DNA of 34,653 nucleotides from an uncultured Mycoplasmatota bacterium (lineage in GTDB: Bacteria; Bacillota_I; Bacilli_A; RF39; UBA660). The position numbers and the translations under genes were made by a program. Each line of letters starts with the position of its first letter. Position 1 is the first letter of the stretch. Positions 7,887-15,669 of the stretch are shown in pieces. A model generated the notes under the pieces. That model searched no databases, had not been told where the DNA came from, and was given only the letters and a program-made list of their open reading frames with translations. The stretch spans positions 1 to 34,653 of the forward strand of contig UQVR01000012.1 in NCBI GenBank assembly GCA_900544625.1, given 5' to 3'.

Positions 7887-9710
7887 TCACTCCTTGTTTA
7901 AGTATTCATTTATAACTCTATTTAATTCATCTTTATTAATTGGTTTAGCTAAATAATCATTAAATCCATCTGCTAAATATTTTTCTCGCATTCCTGTTAA
8001 GGCATTTGCTGTTAATGCTATCATAGGAATATCAAACTCTGGTATTTCAACTTTTATTTTTTGTAATGTTTCTACCCCACTCATCTTTGGCATCATATCA
8101 TCCATTAATATTAAATCATATTTTTTGCCACTTTTCAAGTAATCTATACAAATAAACCCACTTTCAACACATTCTACATTAACACCATAAGTTTGTAATA
8201 ACCTTTCAGCAACTTTTAGATTTATTTTATTATCATCTACAACTAAAACAGTTTTATTTTTAATTTCAATATGTTCATGAGTTGTATCTATTGCTTCAAC
8301 TTTTATAGTTGGATTTTTAACAATCCCTTGATCAATTGATACTGTAAACTTAGAACCTTTTCCAAATACACTTTGCACAACTATCTTTCCATTCATCATA
8401 TCAACAAGTTTCTTAGTTATAGCAAGTCCTAACCCTGTACCTTCAATAGTAATATTATCTTTTAAATCTAATCTTTCAAACTTATTAAATAACTTATTTA
8501 AGTTTTCTTGTTTTATTCCTATACCTGTATCTTCAACTGAAATAATTAATCTACATACATCATTCTTTATTACGGAATTAATACTAAATGTAATACTTCC
8601 TTCTTTAGTATATTTTACTGCATTAGTTAATATATTTACACATATTTGTTTTAGTCTTGATGCATCTCCATATAACACCTGAGGAATTGACTCATCAATT
8701 TTTGTAATAAACTCTATCGGTTTATCTCCAAGTCTTCCCCGAGTAAGAGAAATAAGTTCAGTTGTAACTTTATTAAAAACATATTCCGTATTAATTATCT
8801 CTAACTTACCTGCCTCAATCTTGGATATATCTAAAATGCCATTTACTATTTCTAACAAATTATCAGAAGCCATAACTATATCATTAACTTCATCTTTTGC
8901 ACTATCGGGTAAACTTTTATCATCAAGTAACATATTACTAAATCCCACGATTGCATTTAAAGGAGTTCTTATTTCATGAGACATACTAGATAAAAACTCT
9001 GTTTTAGCCTTATTGGCTTTTTCAGCAGCATCTTTAGCTGCATTTAACTGTGCTATCATCTTTACATCCGGATTATCTATTGTAAAATACATTATATAAT
9101 TAACAAAACACACTACAATTGAAACCCATATTAAATAAGGATTTATATTAACAACCACTAAAACACCAATTAATAATAAAAGCATTACAAACACAAAGAA
9201 ATATCTTTTATCAACTTTTTTTAGATTAAATAATACCATTAATAAAGTCATAAGAAGATAAACACCACACAATATTTCCGCCATTAAAACCGATGAACCC
9301 TCTACTGTATAAGCACTTCCTGATTTAATCACCTCGACTCTACCTAAAACCATGAATACAAATACAAATAAATCAGTAACCAAAAAGGGTATAGAAAATT
9401 TTTTATAATGTGTTTTAAAAACCGGAAGGGTTATTATTGCAATATAATAAAATATACAATTACAAATTATTATTAACATTACAAAATCAATTTTATTTAA
9501 AATAGTAATTATAAAGTCCAAATAACCAGGAGAATAAAAGAAAGCTATCGATTGGAGTATTGTTACAACTAAGCTATCTACAAAACTACAAATAATCATG
9601 CTAGAATACATTTTATTTTCTAATAAATCAACTCTTTCTTTAGAAAAATAAACATAACACATTAAACCAGAAAAAAATAGTGAACATATCGGTAATAATA
9701 TTCCTTCCAT
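7887..9710 (-). CDS. Hybrid sensor histidine kinase with receiver domain (copy 1)
   Basis: The protein has ~607 residues. About seven transmembrane segments fill residues ~5-215. They are followed by HisKA (EFLSSMSHEIRTPLN, phospho-His about residue 245-250), a HATPase domain (N box NILTNAVKYT, G boxes VEDTGIGI and GTGLGLAI) and a C-terminal receiver (VVDDNKINL, phospho-Asp in LMDDMMPKMSG, ALTAN, LAKPI). The last ~390 residues are nearly identical to the kinase at 11004-12833, while the membrane sensors differ. Start: ATG 9710 after AGGTGG; a GTG at 9719 overlaps that site. It has its own extended -10 promoter and is followed by the Hpt-receiver gene. The signal sensed is unknown. Confidence 0.93.
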   Translation of the reverse strand: MEGILLPICSLFFSGLMCYVYFSKERVDLLENKMYSSMIICSFVDSLVVTILQSIAFFYSPGYLDFIITILNKIDFVMLIIICNCIFYYIAIITLPVFKTHYKKFSIPFLVTDLFVFVFMVLGRVEVIKSGSAYTVEGSSVLMAEILCGVYLLMTLLMVLFNLKKVDKRYFFVFVMLLLLIGVLVVVNINPYLIWVSIVVCFVNYIMYFTIDNPDVKMIAQLNAAKDAAEKANKAKTEFLSSMSHEIRTPLNAIVGFSNMLLDDKSLPDSAKDEVNDIVMASDNLLEIVNGILDISKIEAGKLEIINTEYVFNKVTTELISLTRGRLGDKPIEFITKIDESIPQVLYGDASRLKQICVNILTNAVKYTKEGSITFSINSVIKNDVCRLIISVEDTGIGIKQENLNKLFNKFERLDLKDNITIEGTGLGLAITKKLVDMMNGKIVVQSVFGKGSKFTVSIDQGIVKNPTIKVEAIDTTHEHIEIKNKTVLVVDDNKINLKVAERLLQTYGVNVECVESGFICIDYLKSGKKYDLILMDDMMPKMSGVETLQKIKVEIPEFDIPMIALTANALTGMREKYLADGFNDYLAKPINKDELNRVINEYLNKE

Positions 9711-9727
9711 ACTTACCACCTATTATG

Positions 9728-9736
9728 ATTATATCA
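9728..9736 (-). promoter_or_regulatory. Extended -10 promoter of hybrid kinase copy 1
   Basis: The minus strand reads TGATATAAT (TGn plus a perfect TATAAT at 9728-9733), 18 bases before the ATG at 9710. No good -35 is seen. The same nonamer precedes the kinase at 12833 and the acyl ligase at 14716. Confidence 0.6.
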
Positions 9737-9762
9737 CTATTTTTTATTTTAGAAAAGTTTTT

Positions 9763-10878
9763 TTAAAATCTTCTTTGAATATCTTCCTTTTTTCTTTGTC
9801 TAACTAATTTTTGTGCATAAACAACATCACTTACATTATTAACATTAATGTTTTCTATATTGGCAATATTTTCAAAAACATCTTCAGGTCTAACCTTATC
9901 TTTAGGTCTATAATCTGAGTGTTTTTCTATATCTGAGTCATAATAATCCATTGTACTTAAATTATGTTGTAACTTTTCTTCTAAAGCACTAATTGAATCT
10001 TCGTGATTACCAATTAATTCTTCTCTAGAAATACTTCCATATTTTTCAATTAATAGATAAAGCCATGTTGCCATAACGTCTCTTAGATATTCTAATGCTG
10101 CTTTTTCACTTAAATCATCAATTTTTATAGCATCATCTACAACAGTATGTATAATGTCGTCCATTGTTGGATTTATTTTGTTTTTTATTGTTTTTGGGCC
10201 CTTATCACGCAAATAATGAACTATTGGTACAACTTTTGCTCCAGTTTCTTTTGCTACACGATATATTCCAGGCCATAAGTCCAATACTAACTCATTAGCG
10301 CTTTTATTTAAAATTCCTTCTGGATATAATATTAAATCAACACCGTGATTTAATACATTCACACAATTATCAACTGATGCTTTTCTGCTACTTGCAACTT
10401 TTCGATTAATTATTGTTACACCATTTAACCAAGCAGTAATTCCATCAAACGAATTATAAAATTGAGGTAAACTAGCAAACAAAAAATAGGCATTTCTTTG
10501 ACAAGAAAGAACGCTTGCTAAAGGATCATCTTTAAACCCATGATTTGGCATCCATATAACTGGTTCACTAGGCAATATAATTGGACTATCCAAAGTTGTA
10601 TCATCAGGATTAATAAGACTTTTTCTATTTTCAAAAACTTGTTTATTTTTTAAAAATATAGGCCCTAATTTTTTTATAATAGTATTAATTTTTTTTCTTA
10701 TTTGAATTTCATCTTCACTTAACAAGTCCCCATTTAATAAATAGCCATACTTTCTAACCATATATGAAAACATTACAGATGAAGGTTTATTATCTCCCAC
10801 AAGATCTTTTTCAGAAGTAATCAATCCTTCATTAATTAAATATTCAACATCAATTGCATCATTTTTTGTTAATTTCAT
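9763..10878 (-). CDS. PlsC-type lysophospholipid acyltransferase family protein
   Basis: The protein has 371 residues. It carries the glycerolipid acyltransferase motifs: block I as NHGFKDDPLAS (NHxxxxD), block III as LYPEGILNKS (EG core) and the later VVPIVHY. Such enzymes acylate lysophosphatidic acid or a related lyso-lipid at the membrane. It is longer than typical PlsC (~240), with an ~90-residue N-terminal extension and a long charged C-terminal tail (RQRKKEDIQRRF). There is no clear membrane helix. ATG 10878 follows AGGTGG. It sits between two hybrid kinases and has its own promoter and upstream palindrome. A partnership with the acyl ligase at 12908 (activation, then transfer of an acyl chain) is inferred. 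Confidence 0.8.
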   Translation of the reverse strand: MKLTKNDAIDVEYLINEGLITSEKDLVGDNKPSSVMFSYMVRKYGYLLNGDLLSEDEIQIRKKINTIIKKLGPIFLKNKQVFENRKSLINPDDTTLDSPIILPSEPVIWMPNHGFKDDPLASVLSCQRNAYFLFASLPQFYNSFDGITAWLNGVTIINRKVASSRKASVDNCVNVLNHGVDLILYPEGILNKSANELVLDLWPGIYRVAKETGAKVVPIVHYLRDKGPKTIKNKINPTMDDIIHTVVDDAIKIDDLSEKAALEYLRDVMATWLYLLIEKYGSISREELIGNHEDSISALEEKLQHNLSTMDYYDSDIEKHSDYRPKDKVRPEDVFENIANIENINVNNVSDVVYAQKLVRQRKKEDIQRRF

Positions 10879-10906
10879 TTTAACCACCTAATTTCTCTTT
10901 TTTATT

Positions 10907-10935
10907 ACTATAAAAAAAATTTTTTAAAAAAACAA
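10907..10935 (-). promoter_or_regulatory. Promoter of the PlsC-type acyltransferase gene
   Basis: On the minus strand, TTGTTT (10930-10935) and TATAGT (10907-10912) are separated by 17 bases of A/T tracts. The start would be near 10900, about 20 bases before the ATG. The sequence is very AT-rich, so other readings are possible. Confidence 0.5.
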
Positions 10936-10952
10936 GGTTTTATTAAGTTTTA

Positions 10953-10968
10953 GTATCAAATTTGATAC
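10953..10968. promoter_or_regulatory. Palindromic operator, copy 1 (GTATCAAATTTGATAC)
   Basis: This is a perfect 16-base palindrome differing by one base from the one at 14788-14803; the flanks (TTTAG...ACA) also match. Its centre is about 60.5 bases upstream of the predicted start of the acyltransferase transcript. It is probably bound by the XRE protein encoded at 14825. Confidence 0.65.
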
Positions 10969-11003
10969 ATTAATTAAAAAAAAAAAATTAACTTCAATCT
11001 TAT

Positions 11004-12833
11004 TTATTCCTTATTTAAATATTCATTTATAATTCTATTTAATTCATCCTTATTAATTGGTTTAGCTAAATAATCATTAAATCCATCCGCCAAATACTTT
11101 TCTCTCATACCTGTCAAGGCATTTGCTGTTAATGCTATCACAGGAATATCAAACTCTGGTATTTCAACTTTTATTTTTTGTAATGTTTCTACCCCACTCA
11201 TCTTTGGCATCATATCATCCATTAATATTAAATCATATTTTTTGCCACTTTTCAAGTAATCTATACAAATAAACCCACTTTCAACACATTCTACATTAAC
11301 ACCATAAGTTTGTAATAACCTTTCAGCAACTTTTAGATTTATTTTATTATCATCCACAACTAAAACAGTTTTATTTTTAACTTCAATATGTTCATGAGTT
11401 GTATTTATTGCTTCAACTTTTATAGTTGGATTTTTAACTATTCTTTGATCTATTGATACTGTAAACTTAGACCCTTTTCCAAATACACTTTGCACAACTA
11501 TCTTTCCATTCATCATATCTACAAGTTTCTTAGTTATAGCAAGTCCAAGTCCTGTACCTTCAATAGTAATATTATCTTTTAAATCTAATCTTTCAAACTT
11601 ATTAAATAACTTATTTAAGTTTTCTTGTTTTATTCCTATACCTGTATCTTCAACTGAAATAATCAATCTACATACATTATTTTTAACAACTGAATTAATA
11701 CTAAATGTAATACTTCCTTCTATAGTATATTTAACTGCGTTAGTTAAAATATTTACACAGATTTGTTTAAGTCTTGATGCATCACCATATAACACCTGAG
11801 GAATTGACTCATCAATTTTAGTAATAAGTTCTATTGGTTTATCTCCAAGTCTTCCTCTAGTTAAAGCAATAAGTTCTGTTGTAACTTTTTTAAAGTCATA
11901 TTCTGTATTAACTATTTCTAACTTACCAGCTTCAATCTTTGATATATCCAAAATACCGTTAACAATTTCCAGCAAATTATCTGATGCCATTACTATATCA
12001 TTAACTTCTTCTTTAGCACTATCTGGCAAATTCTTATCATCAAGTAACATATTACTAAAACCCACTATTGCATTAAGAGGTGTTCTAATTTCATGAGACA
12101 TACTTGATAAAAATTCTGTTTTAGCTAAATTTGCTTTTTCTGCAGCATCTTTAGCAACATTTAATTGATTAATTAATTTAATATCAGGATTTTCAATTGT
12201 AAAATACATTAAATAACAAATAAAAGTTTCAAGTGAAGTTATAAGTTGTAATCCAGGATATTTTTTTTGAATCATCATAGCAACAAAACCCAATAACATA
12301 AATGCAAATATCGGAGTATACTTTTTTTGTCTCACGCTTTTTATATTTCTTAATAAATATAAGGACCAAATTAAAATACATAAAACAGAGTAAATATATA
12401 CACAATTAACACTTGGGCCATATGAATAAATATATTTATTATCCATATAAAAATCTAATTTCAAAAATAATGCTAAACAAATAAATATTATACTAATTAC
12501 TAAAATTCTATTAATATATTTTTGAAAAATTTCTTCTGTAACCTTTTTTTGACAACAAATAACCATAACATATAAAGTAAATAATGCCATCCATGCAATT
12601 AAATATATTAAATACAATCTAGTGACTAAAAAATTGATAAAGCTATTAACACCAGCATATGTCATTGTTAAAAAACATCCAATATGCAAAAGCAATCCTA
12701 CAAAACTAACTACAATAATTATTTTAAAAATTATATTTTCATAAGTATTTATTCTTTCTTTACTAAAAACTGTAATTAATAATAATAATCCAAAGAATAA
12801 GCATCCTATCGTCATCATCATTCCTGAAGTCAT
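11004..12833 (-). CDS. Hybrid sensor histidine kinase with receiver domain (copy 2)
   Basis: The protein has 609 residues and the same order as copy 1: about seven transmembrane segments (residues ~5-215), HisKA (SMSHEIRTPLN), HATPase (NILTNAVKYT, VEDTGIGI, GTGLGLAI) and receiver (VVDDNKINL, LMDDMMPKMSG, LAKPI). By eye I count about 18 differences over the last ~390 residues versus the kinase at 7887. The membrane sensor shares only short patches such as the end motif YLMYFTIENPD. ATG 12833 follows GAGGTG. It has its own TGATATAAT promoter. It probably feeds the Hpt-receiver protein at 7100 from a second input signal. Confidence 0.93.
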   Translation of the reverse strand: MTSGMMMTIGCLFFGLLLLITVFSKERINTYENIIFKIIIVVSFVGLLLHIGCFLTMTYAGVNSFINFLVTRLYLIYLIAWMALFTLYVMVICCQKKVTEEIFQKYINRILVISIIFICLALFLKLDFYMDNKYIYSYGPSVNCVYIYSVLCILIWSLYLLRNIKSVRQKKYTPIFAFMLLGFVAMMIQKKYPGLQLITSLETFICYLMYFTIENPDIKLINQLNVAKDAAEKANLAKTEFLSSMSHEIRTPLNAIVGFSNMLLDDKNLPDSAKEEVNDIVMASDNLLEIVNGILDISKIEAGKLEIVNTEYDFKKVTTELIALTRGRLGDKPIELITKIDESIPQVLYGDASRLKQICVNILTNAVKYTIEGSITFSINSVVKNNVCRLIISVEDTGIGIKQENLNKLFNKFERLDLKDNITIEGTGLGLAITKKLVDMMNGKIVVQSVFGKGSKFTVSIDQRIVKNPTIKVEAINTTHEHIEVKNKTVLVVDDNKINLKVAERLLQTYGVNVECVESGFICIDYLKSGKKYDLILMDDMMPKMSGVETLQKIKVEIPEFDIPVIALTANALTGMREKYLADGFNDYLAKPINKDELNRIINEYLNKE

Positions 12834-12858
12834 TTTTACACCTCTACTCTACATAATA

Positions 12859-12867
12859 ATTATATCA
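12859..12867 (-). promoter_or_regulatory. Extended -10 promoter of hybrid kinase copy 2
   Basis: The minus strand reads TGATATAAT, about 25 bases before the ATG at 12833. A weak TTTGAT lies 17 bases upstream of the hexamer. The nonamer is the same as at the other kinase and at the acyl ligase. Confidence 0.55.
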
Positions 12868-12885
12868 TTTTTAAAACAATAATCA

Positions 12886-12921
12886 AACAAAAACGATAAA
12901 TTTTACATTATCGTCTTTGTT
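12886..12921. terminator. Terminator at the end of the acyl ligase gene
   Basis: The arms AACAAAAACGATAA (12886-12899) and TTATCGTCTTTGTT (12908-12921) form a 14-bp stem with one G-U pair and an 8-base loop. It overlaps the ligase stop codon at 12908. T tracts follow on both strands, stronger on the plus strand. Confidence 0.6.
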
Positions 12922-14716
12922 TTTTTACATCATATAACCTTCTTGCTCTAACAAAATCGTTTTTACCCATTGCGGTTTGGGGAATATCTTCAGCAAAATA
13001 ATCACTTGGTACAGCATATTCTGGAAGACTTTTAATACATACTGCTTTTATTTTTTCAAGTATTTCGTCTTCATATTGTAAATAATCATCTTTAATTTGC
13101 ACTTGAACTACTGGAACCTCTCTATAAGTTTCATCCGGTACTCCAAATACACAACAATTTTCTATTCCTTCAATATTAGCATTTGCAATTAAATTTTCTA
13201 ATTCGATTGGAAATACTTTCATCCCTCTTTTAATAATTAATCTTTTAATTCTACCCTTTATAAATAAACAACCATCATTATCTACGTAACCTAAATCACC
13301 AGTATGAACCCATGTTCCATCAACATAACTTTTTATTAGTTCACTAGTTTCTTCAGGATGATTTAAATATCCATCCATCATTGTTGGACTTTTTAATAAA
13401 ATTTCTCCAGTTTCATTATAATTTAATTCTTCTTTAGTTTCAGGGTCAATAATTTTTATATTACTTCTTACTAAAGGAATTCCTACACTACCAATTTTAT
13501 TACATTTATTTGTACAAATGATAACAGCAGATGCCAGTTCAGTCATACCATAACCCTTAATTGGCATAGCTGGACTTCCTAATTCTTTAAATCTATCAAT
13601 GATATTTTGTTCTTCTTTTTCTAGCATATCAGAACCGCCACATCCCGCGCCATAAAAGTTTCTTACATCACTTGATACAATTCTTTTATCATCTAATAAT
13701 GTTTGATAATAACTAGGAACTGCATTTGTATGATTTGGATGATATTTATGTAATAAACTTTGAAAATTAGTAGGTTCAAATTTAGGTACTAATATTGTTT
13801 CCATCCCAAGTGTTAATGGTAAATGCAATGAGTTACAAGCACCAAAAGCAAATGTTGGAGTAATAATAGCTAAAAACTTTTGACCTGCTTTGGTACCTAA
13901 ATCATGTCTTTCGTATTGAAATGACATATAGTTAAAATTATCATTAGTAAGTTTAACACCTTTTGGTTCACCAGTTGTTCCACCTGTATAACAAATCATA
14001 GCAATATTATTTGGTCTATATTCAAACCTTTTGTTATTTTGAAATTTCATAAAATCTTCAAATGTATAATAATGTGGTTTATTAATTTTAACATCATTTA
14101 TTTTTTTAATAGTTTTTATCGGAAATGGTAAAGAGTCAAATGGTGATAATAAAACAACATTATCAGCAATATTATTTTCAACAAAATCACTTACCAATTC
14201 TTGTGCTCTATCATGCATAAACAATGTTCTTGAATTTGCTTCATGCATTTTATGAATTATACCATCTTTACTAGTTCTTGGGTCAATCATATTTACTGTA
14301 ATACCCAATTTATTTAATGCATAAATCAAATAAACCACTTCTGGTTGAGATATTATACATAACGAGACAACATCTCCAGATTTTAATCCCATTGCAATTA
14401 ATTTTTCACTGACTTCGTTTATTTTTTTAAACATTTTTTCAAATGTTATTTTTGTACCAAAGTAGTTTAAAGCTATTTTAGATAAATTGTTAGCATTCTT
14501 AAATAATAAATATTCATACAATGTTTTTGATTCATATTTTCCTTTAAATGATTCATCATCAAAATATTTTAACCAAGGTTTATCAATTGATGCAAATCCA
14601 GTCATAGGACCACATATTTTTCCTTCTAGCATATTTTTTAAGTATTCATTTCTAATTTGCCACTCTTCTTCAGTAAGAGTTTCTAAATCTTTTCTAAATT
14701 CTTCTAATTGATTCAT
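12908..14716 (-). CDS. AMP-forming acyl-CoA/acyl-ACP synthetase-like enzyme
   Basis: The protein has 602 residues of the ANL adenylating superfamily. Motifs: phosphate-binding loop YTGGTTGEPKG, A5 YGMTELASA, A7 HTGDLGYVD, A8 RIKRLIIKRGMKVFP, and the A10 lysine in PQTAMGKNDFVRAR. It activates a carboxylic acid as acyl-AMP and passes it to CoA or another thiol. The chain length cannot be read. No signal peptide is present. The ATG follows AAAGGGGAG. It is divergent from the XRE regulator gene, with a palindrome between them, and lies in the same cluster as the PlsC-type acyltransferase, which suggests uptake and re-use of exogenous fatty acids. That link is inference. Confidence 0.88.
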   Translation of the reverse strand: MNQLEEFRKDLETLTEEEWQIRNEYLKNMLEGKICGPMTGFASIDKPWLKYFDDESFKGKYESKTLYEYLLFKNANNLSKIALNYFGTKITFEKMFKKINEVSEKLIAMGLKSGDVVSLCIISQPEVVYLIYALNKLGITVNMIDPRTSKDGIIHKMHEANSRTLFMHDRAQELVSDFVENNIADNVVLLSPFDSLPFPIKTIKKINDVKINKPHYYTFEDFMKFQNNKRFEYRPNNIAMICYTGGTTGEPKGVKLTNDNFNYMSFQYERHDLGTKAGQKFLAIITPTFAFGACNSLHLPLTLGMETILVPKFEPTNFQSLLHKYHPNHTNAVPSYYQTLLDDKRIVSSDVRNFYGAGCGGSDMLEKEEQNIIDRFKELGSPAMPIKGYGMTELASAVIICTNKCNKIGSVGIPLVRSNIKIIDPETKEELNYNETGEILLKSPTMMDGYLNHPEETSELIKSYVDGTWVHTGDLGYVDNDGCLFIKGRIKRLIIKRGMKVFPIELENLIANANIEGIENCCVFGVPDETYREVPVVQVQIKDDYLQYEDEILEKIKAVCIKSLPEYAVPSDYFAEDIPQTAMGKNDFVRARRLYDVKKQRR

Positions 14717-14740
14717 TATTTTCTCCCCTTTAATAGCTTC

Positions 14741-14749
14741 ATTATATCA
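14741..14749 (-). promoter_or_regulatory. Extended -10 promoter of the acyl ligase gene
   Basis: The minus strand reads TGATATAAT, with the TATAAT hexamer at 14741-14746, about 25 bases before the ATG at 14716. There is no good -35. The palindrome at 14788-14803 is centred about 61.5 bases upstream of the expected start. Confidence 0.6.
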
Positions 14750-14777
14750 CTTTATTACTTGTATTAATAGCCAAATA

Positions 14778-14806
14778 TTGACATTTAGTATCATATTTGA
14801 TACAAT
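14778..14806 (+). promoter_or_regulatory. Promoter of the XRE regulator gene
   Basis: TTGACA (14778-14783) and TACAAT (14801-14806) are spaced by 17 bases. The start is expected near 14813, giving a very short leader that begins at the GGTGA ribosome site. The palindrome 14788-14803 fills the spacer and overlaps the -10, the classic place for a repressor. Confidence 0.8.
14788..14803. promoter_or_regulatory. Palindromic operator, copy 2 (GTATCATATTTGATAC)
   Basis: This is a 16-base palindrome with one central mismatch, inside the XRE gene's promoter and upstream of the divergent acyl ligase. It matches the site at 10953-10968 in 15 of 16 bases. Confidence 0.75.
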
Positions 14807-14824
14807 ATTTGTGGTGAAACAAAA

Positions 14825-15079
14825 ATGGACTATGATAAAAACTATATTGAGGTTGCTTATAATCCCGAAGAATTAAATGAGATATTCATTAAAGAATTTA
14901 TAAGTTTTAGAAAAGAAAATAACTTAACACAAGATTTATTTTCCAAATATTCTGGTGTTTCAAGAGAAAAAATAGCTAGAATAGAATGTGGAGCATCATC
15001 TCCATCAATTCTAAGTTTATTAAAAATTCTTGGGCCAATCGGATATACTATTAAAATAGAAAAAGTAAAGAACAAATAA
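14825..15079 (+). CDS. Small XRE-family helix-turn-helix regulator
   Basis: The protein has 84 residues. The HTH is in residues ~24-62 (FRKENNLTQDLFSKYSGVSREKIARIE), with the LTQ and SREKIARIE signatures of the Cro/CI-HigA group. The C-terminus, ILGPIGYTIKIEKV, resembles antitoxin-type XRE proteins. No toxin gene adjoins it. It is divergent from the acyl ligase, and its own promoter contains a 16-base palindrome, pointing to autorepression. The same palindrome occurs upstream of the acyltransferase gene, so it probably controls both lipid genes. It is one of only two convincing intact plus-strand genes in the window. Confidence 0.85.
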   Translation: MDYDKNYIEVAYNPEELNEIFIKEFISFRKENNLTQDLFSKYSGVSREKIARIECGASSPSILSLLKILGPIGYTIKIEKVKNK

Positions 15080-15101
15080 CTTATGTTCTTTACTTTTTTA
15101 T
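15059..15101. terminator. Bidirectional terminator between convergent transcripts
   Basis: AAAAGTAAAGAACA (15061-15074) pairs perfectly with the complementary arm ending at 15098. T tracts lie on both sides, and the XRE stop codon is in the loop. It can end both the XRE transcript (+) and the deaminase-to-Nudix transcript (-). Confidence 0.8.
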
Positions 15102-15110
15102 TTTAGATAA

Positions 15111-15299
15111 TTACACAAAAAGCATTTTTATAAATTTCTTTTTACCTTTTTGTATTAATAATGCATTATCTTCTAACATATCTTTTGTGATAATCATATC
15201 TATAGATTTTACTTTTTCACCATTTATACCTACACCATTTTATTCAATAAGTCTTTTTGTTTCTGATTTTATCGTATTTTTATTTATTATGTCCTCCTT
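15111..15299 (-). pseudogene. Remnant of the tyrosyl-tRNA synthetase C-terminal S4 domain
   Basis: Translating the minus strand gives IKSETKRLIE, a stop, NGVGINGEKV and LLIQKGKKKFIKMLF. This follows the TyrRS ending pattern (SxSEARRLIxQGGVxxNGEKV ... LLIxKGKKKF). An in-frame TAA stands where Gln is usual (LIEQNG), so a CAA-to-TAA change is likely. There is no start codon and no catalytic domain. The end lies 10 bases beyond the bidirectional terminator. It is a relic of a lost or moved tyrS copy. Confidence 0.7.
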
Positions 15300-15314
15300 A
15301 TTATAAATATAAGA

Positions 15315-15431
15315 TTAATGATTTTCTGGAAATTCAATTGCAACTTTTAAATCATTAACATATAAAACCGTGTTAACTAACACAAACTTACAAGCATATA
15401 TATTTTGACATATAACTGGATATTGACCCAT
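15315..15431 (-). other. Unrecognised 38-codon open frame
   Basis: An ATG frame of 38 residues (begins MGQYPVIC, ends FPENH) lies between the Nudix and tyrS remnants. It has no ribosome site and no recognised family. It is probably another gene fragment or chance. I see nothing else in this stretch. Confidence 0.2.
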
Positions 15432-15438
15432 TATCTAT

Positions 15439-15654
15439 TTATAAAATACCTGACTTTTCTAATATTTCTATTTTTAATCCTTCAATCAACGTTTCATTAT
15501 CTTCTAAAAAGCCACCAGAAAACTGATATGTATTATTACAAAAACCTAATAAAATTTCATTATTAGAATTAATTATAATTGCTCTAGGTCTATAAACAAA
15601 TTCATTTATATCTTTTAGTTCAAGATTATTTTTATTTATAACCAGCTTTTTCAT
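15439..15654 (-). pseudogene. Truncated Nudix hydrolase
   Basis: The frame has 71 residues. The N-terminal strand (PRAIIINSNNEILLGF) and half of a Nudix box (GGFLEDNETLIEGLKIEILEKSGIL) are present, but the REUXEE core is changed to KIEILEK, so the metal-binding Glu residues are lost. The frame stops right after the box, whereas family members continue for ~60-80 more residues. The intact relative at 20606-21118 (GGHKEDNEKLIDTLKREVKEETGI) shows what is missing. It lies 16 bases behind the HAD gene on the same transcript and is probably inactive. Confidence 0.65.
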
Positions 15655-15669
15655 ACTAATTCTCCAACC

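Noticed and set aside
10910..10985. A- and T-tracts as a possible replication origin or curved-DNA element
   Set aside because: No DnaA-box cluster or origin-linked genes are present; the tracts fit an AT-rich promoter region and the end of the kinase gene.
7887..12833. Duplicated kinases as a sign of a mobile element
   Set aside because: No transposase, terminal inverted repeats or target-site duplications are seen; the repeat covers only the shared protein domains.
14487..15075. Open frames antisense to the acyl ligase start and to the XRE gene
   Set aside because: Both are mirrored by well-supported genes with clear motifs, and neither has a recognisable domain.
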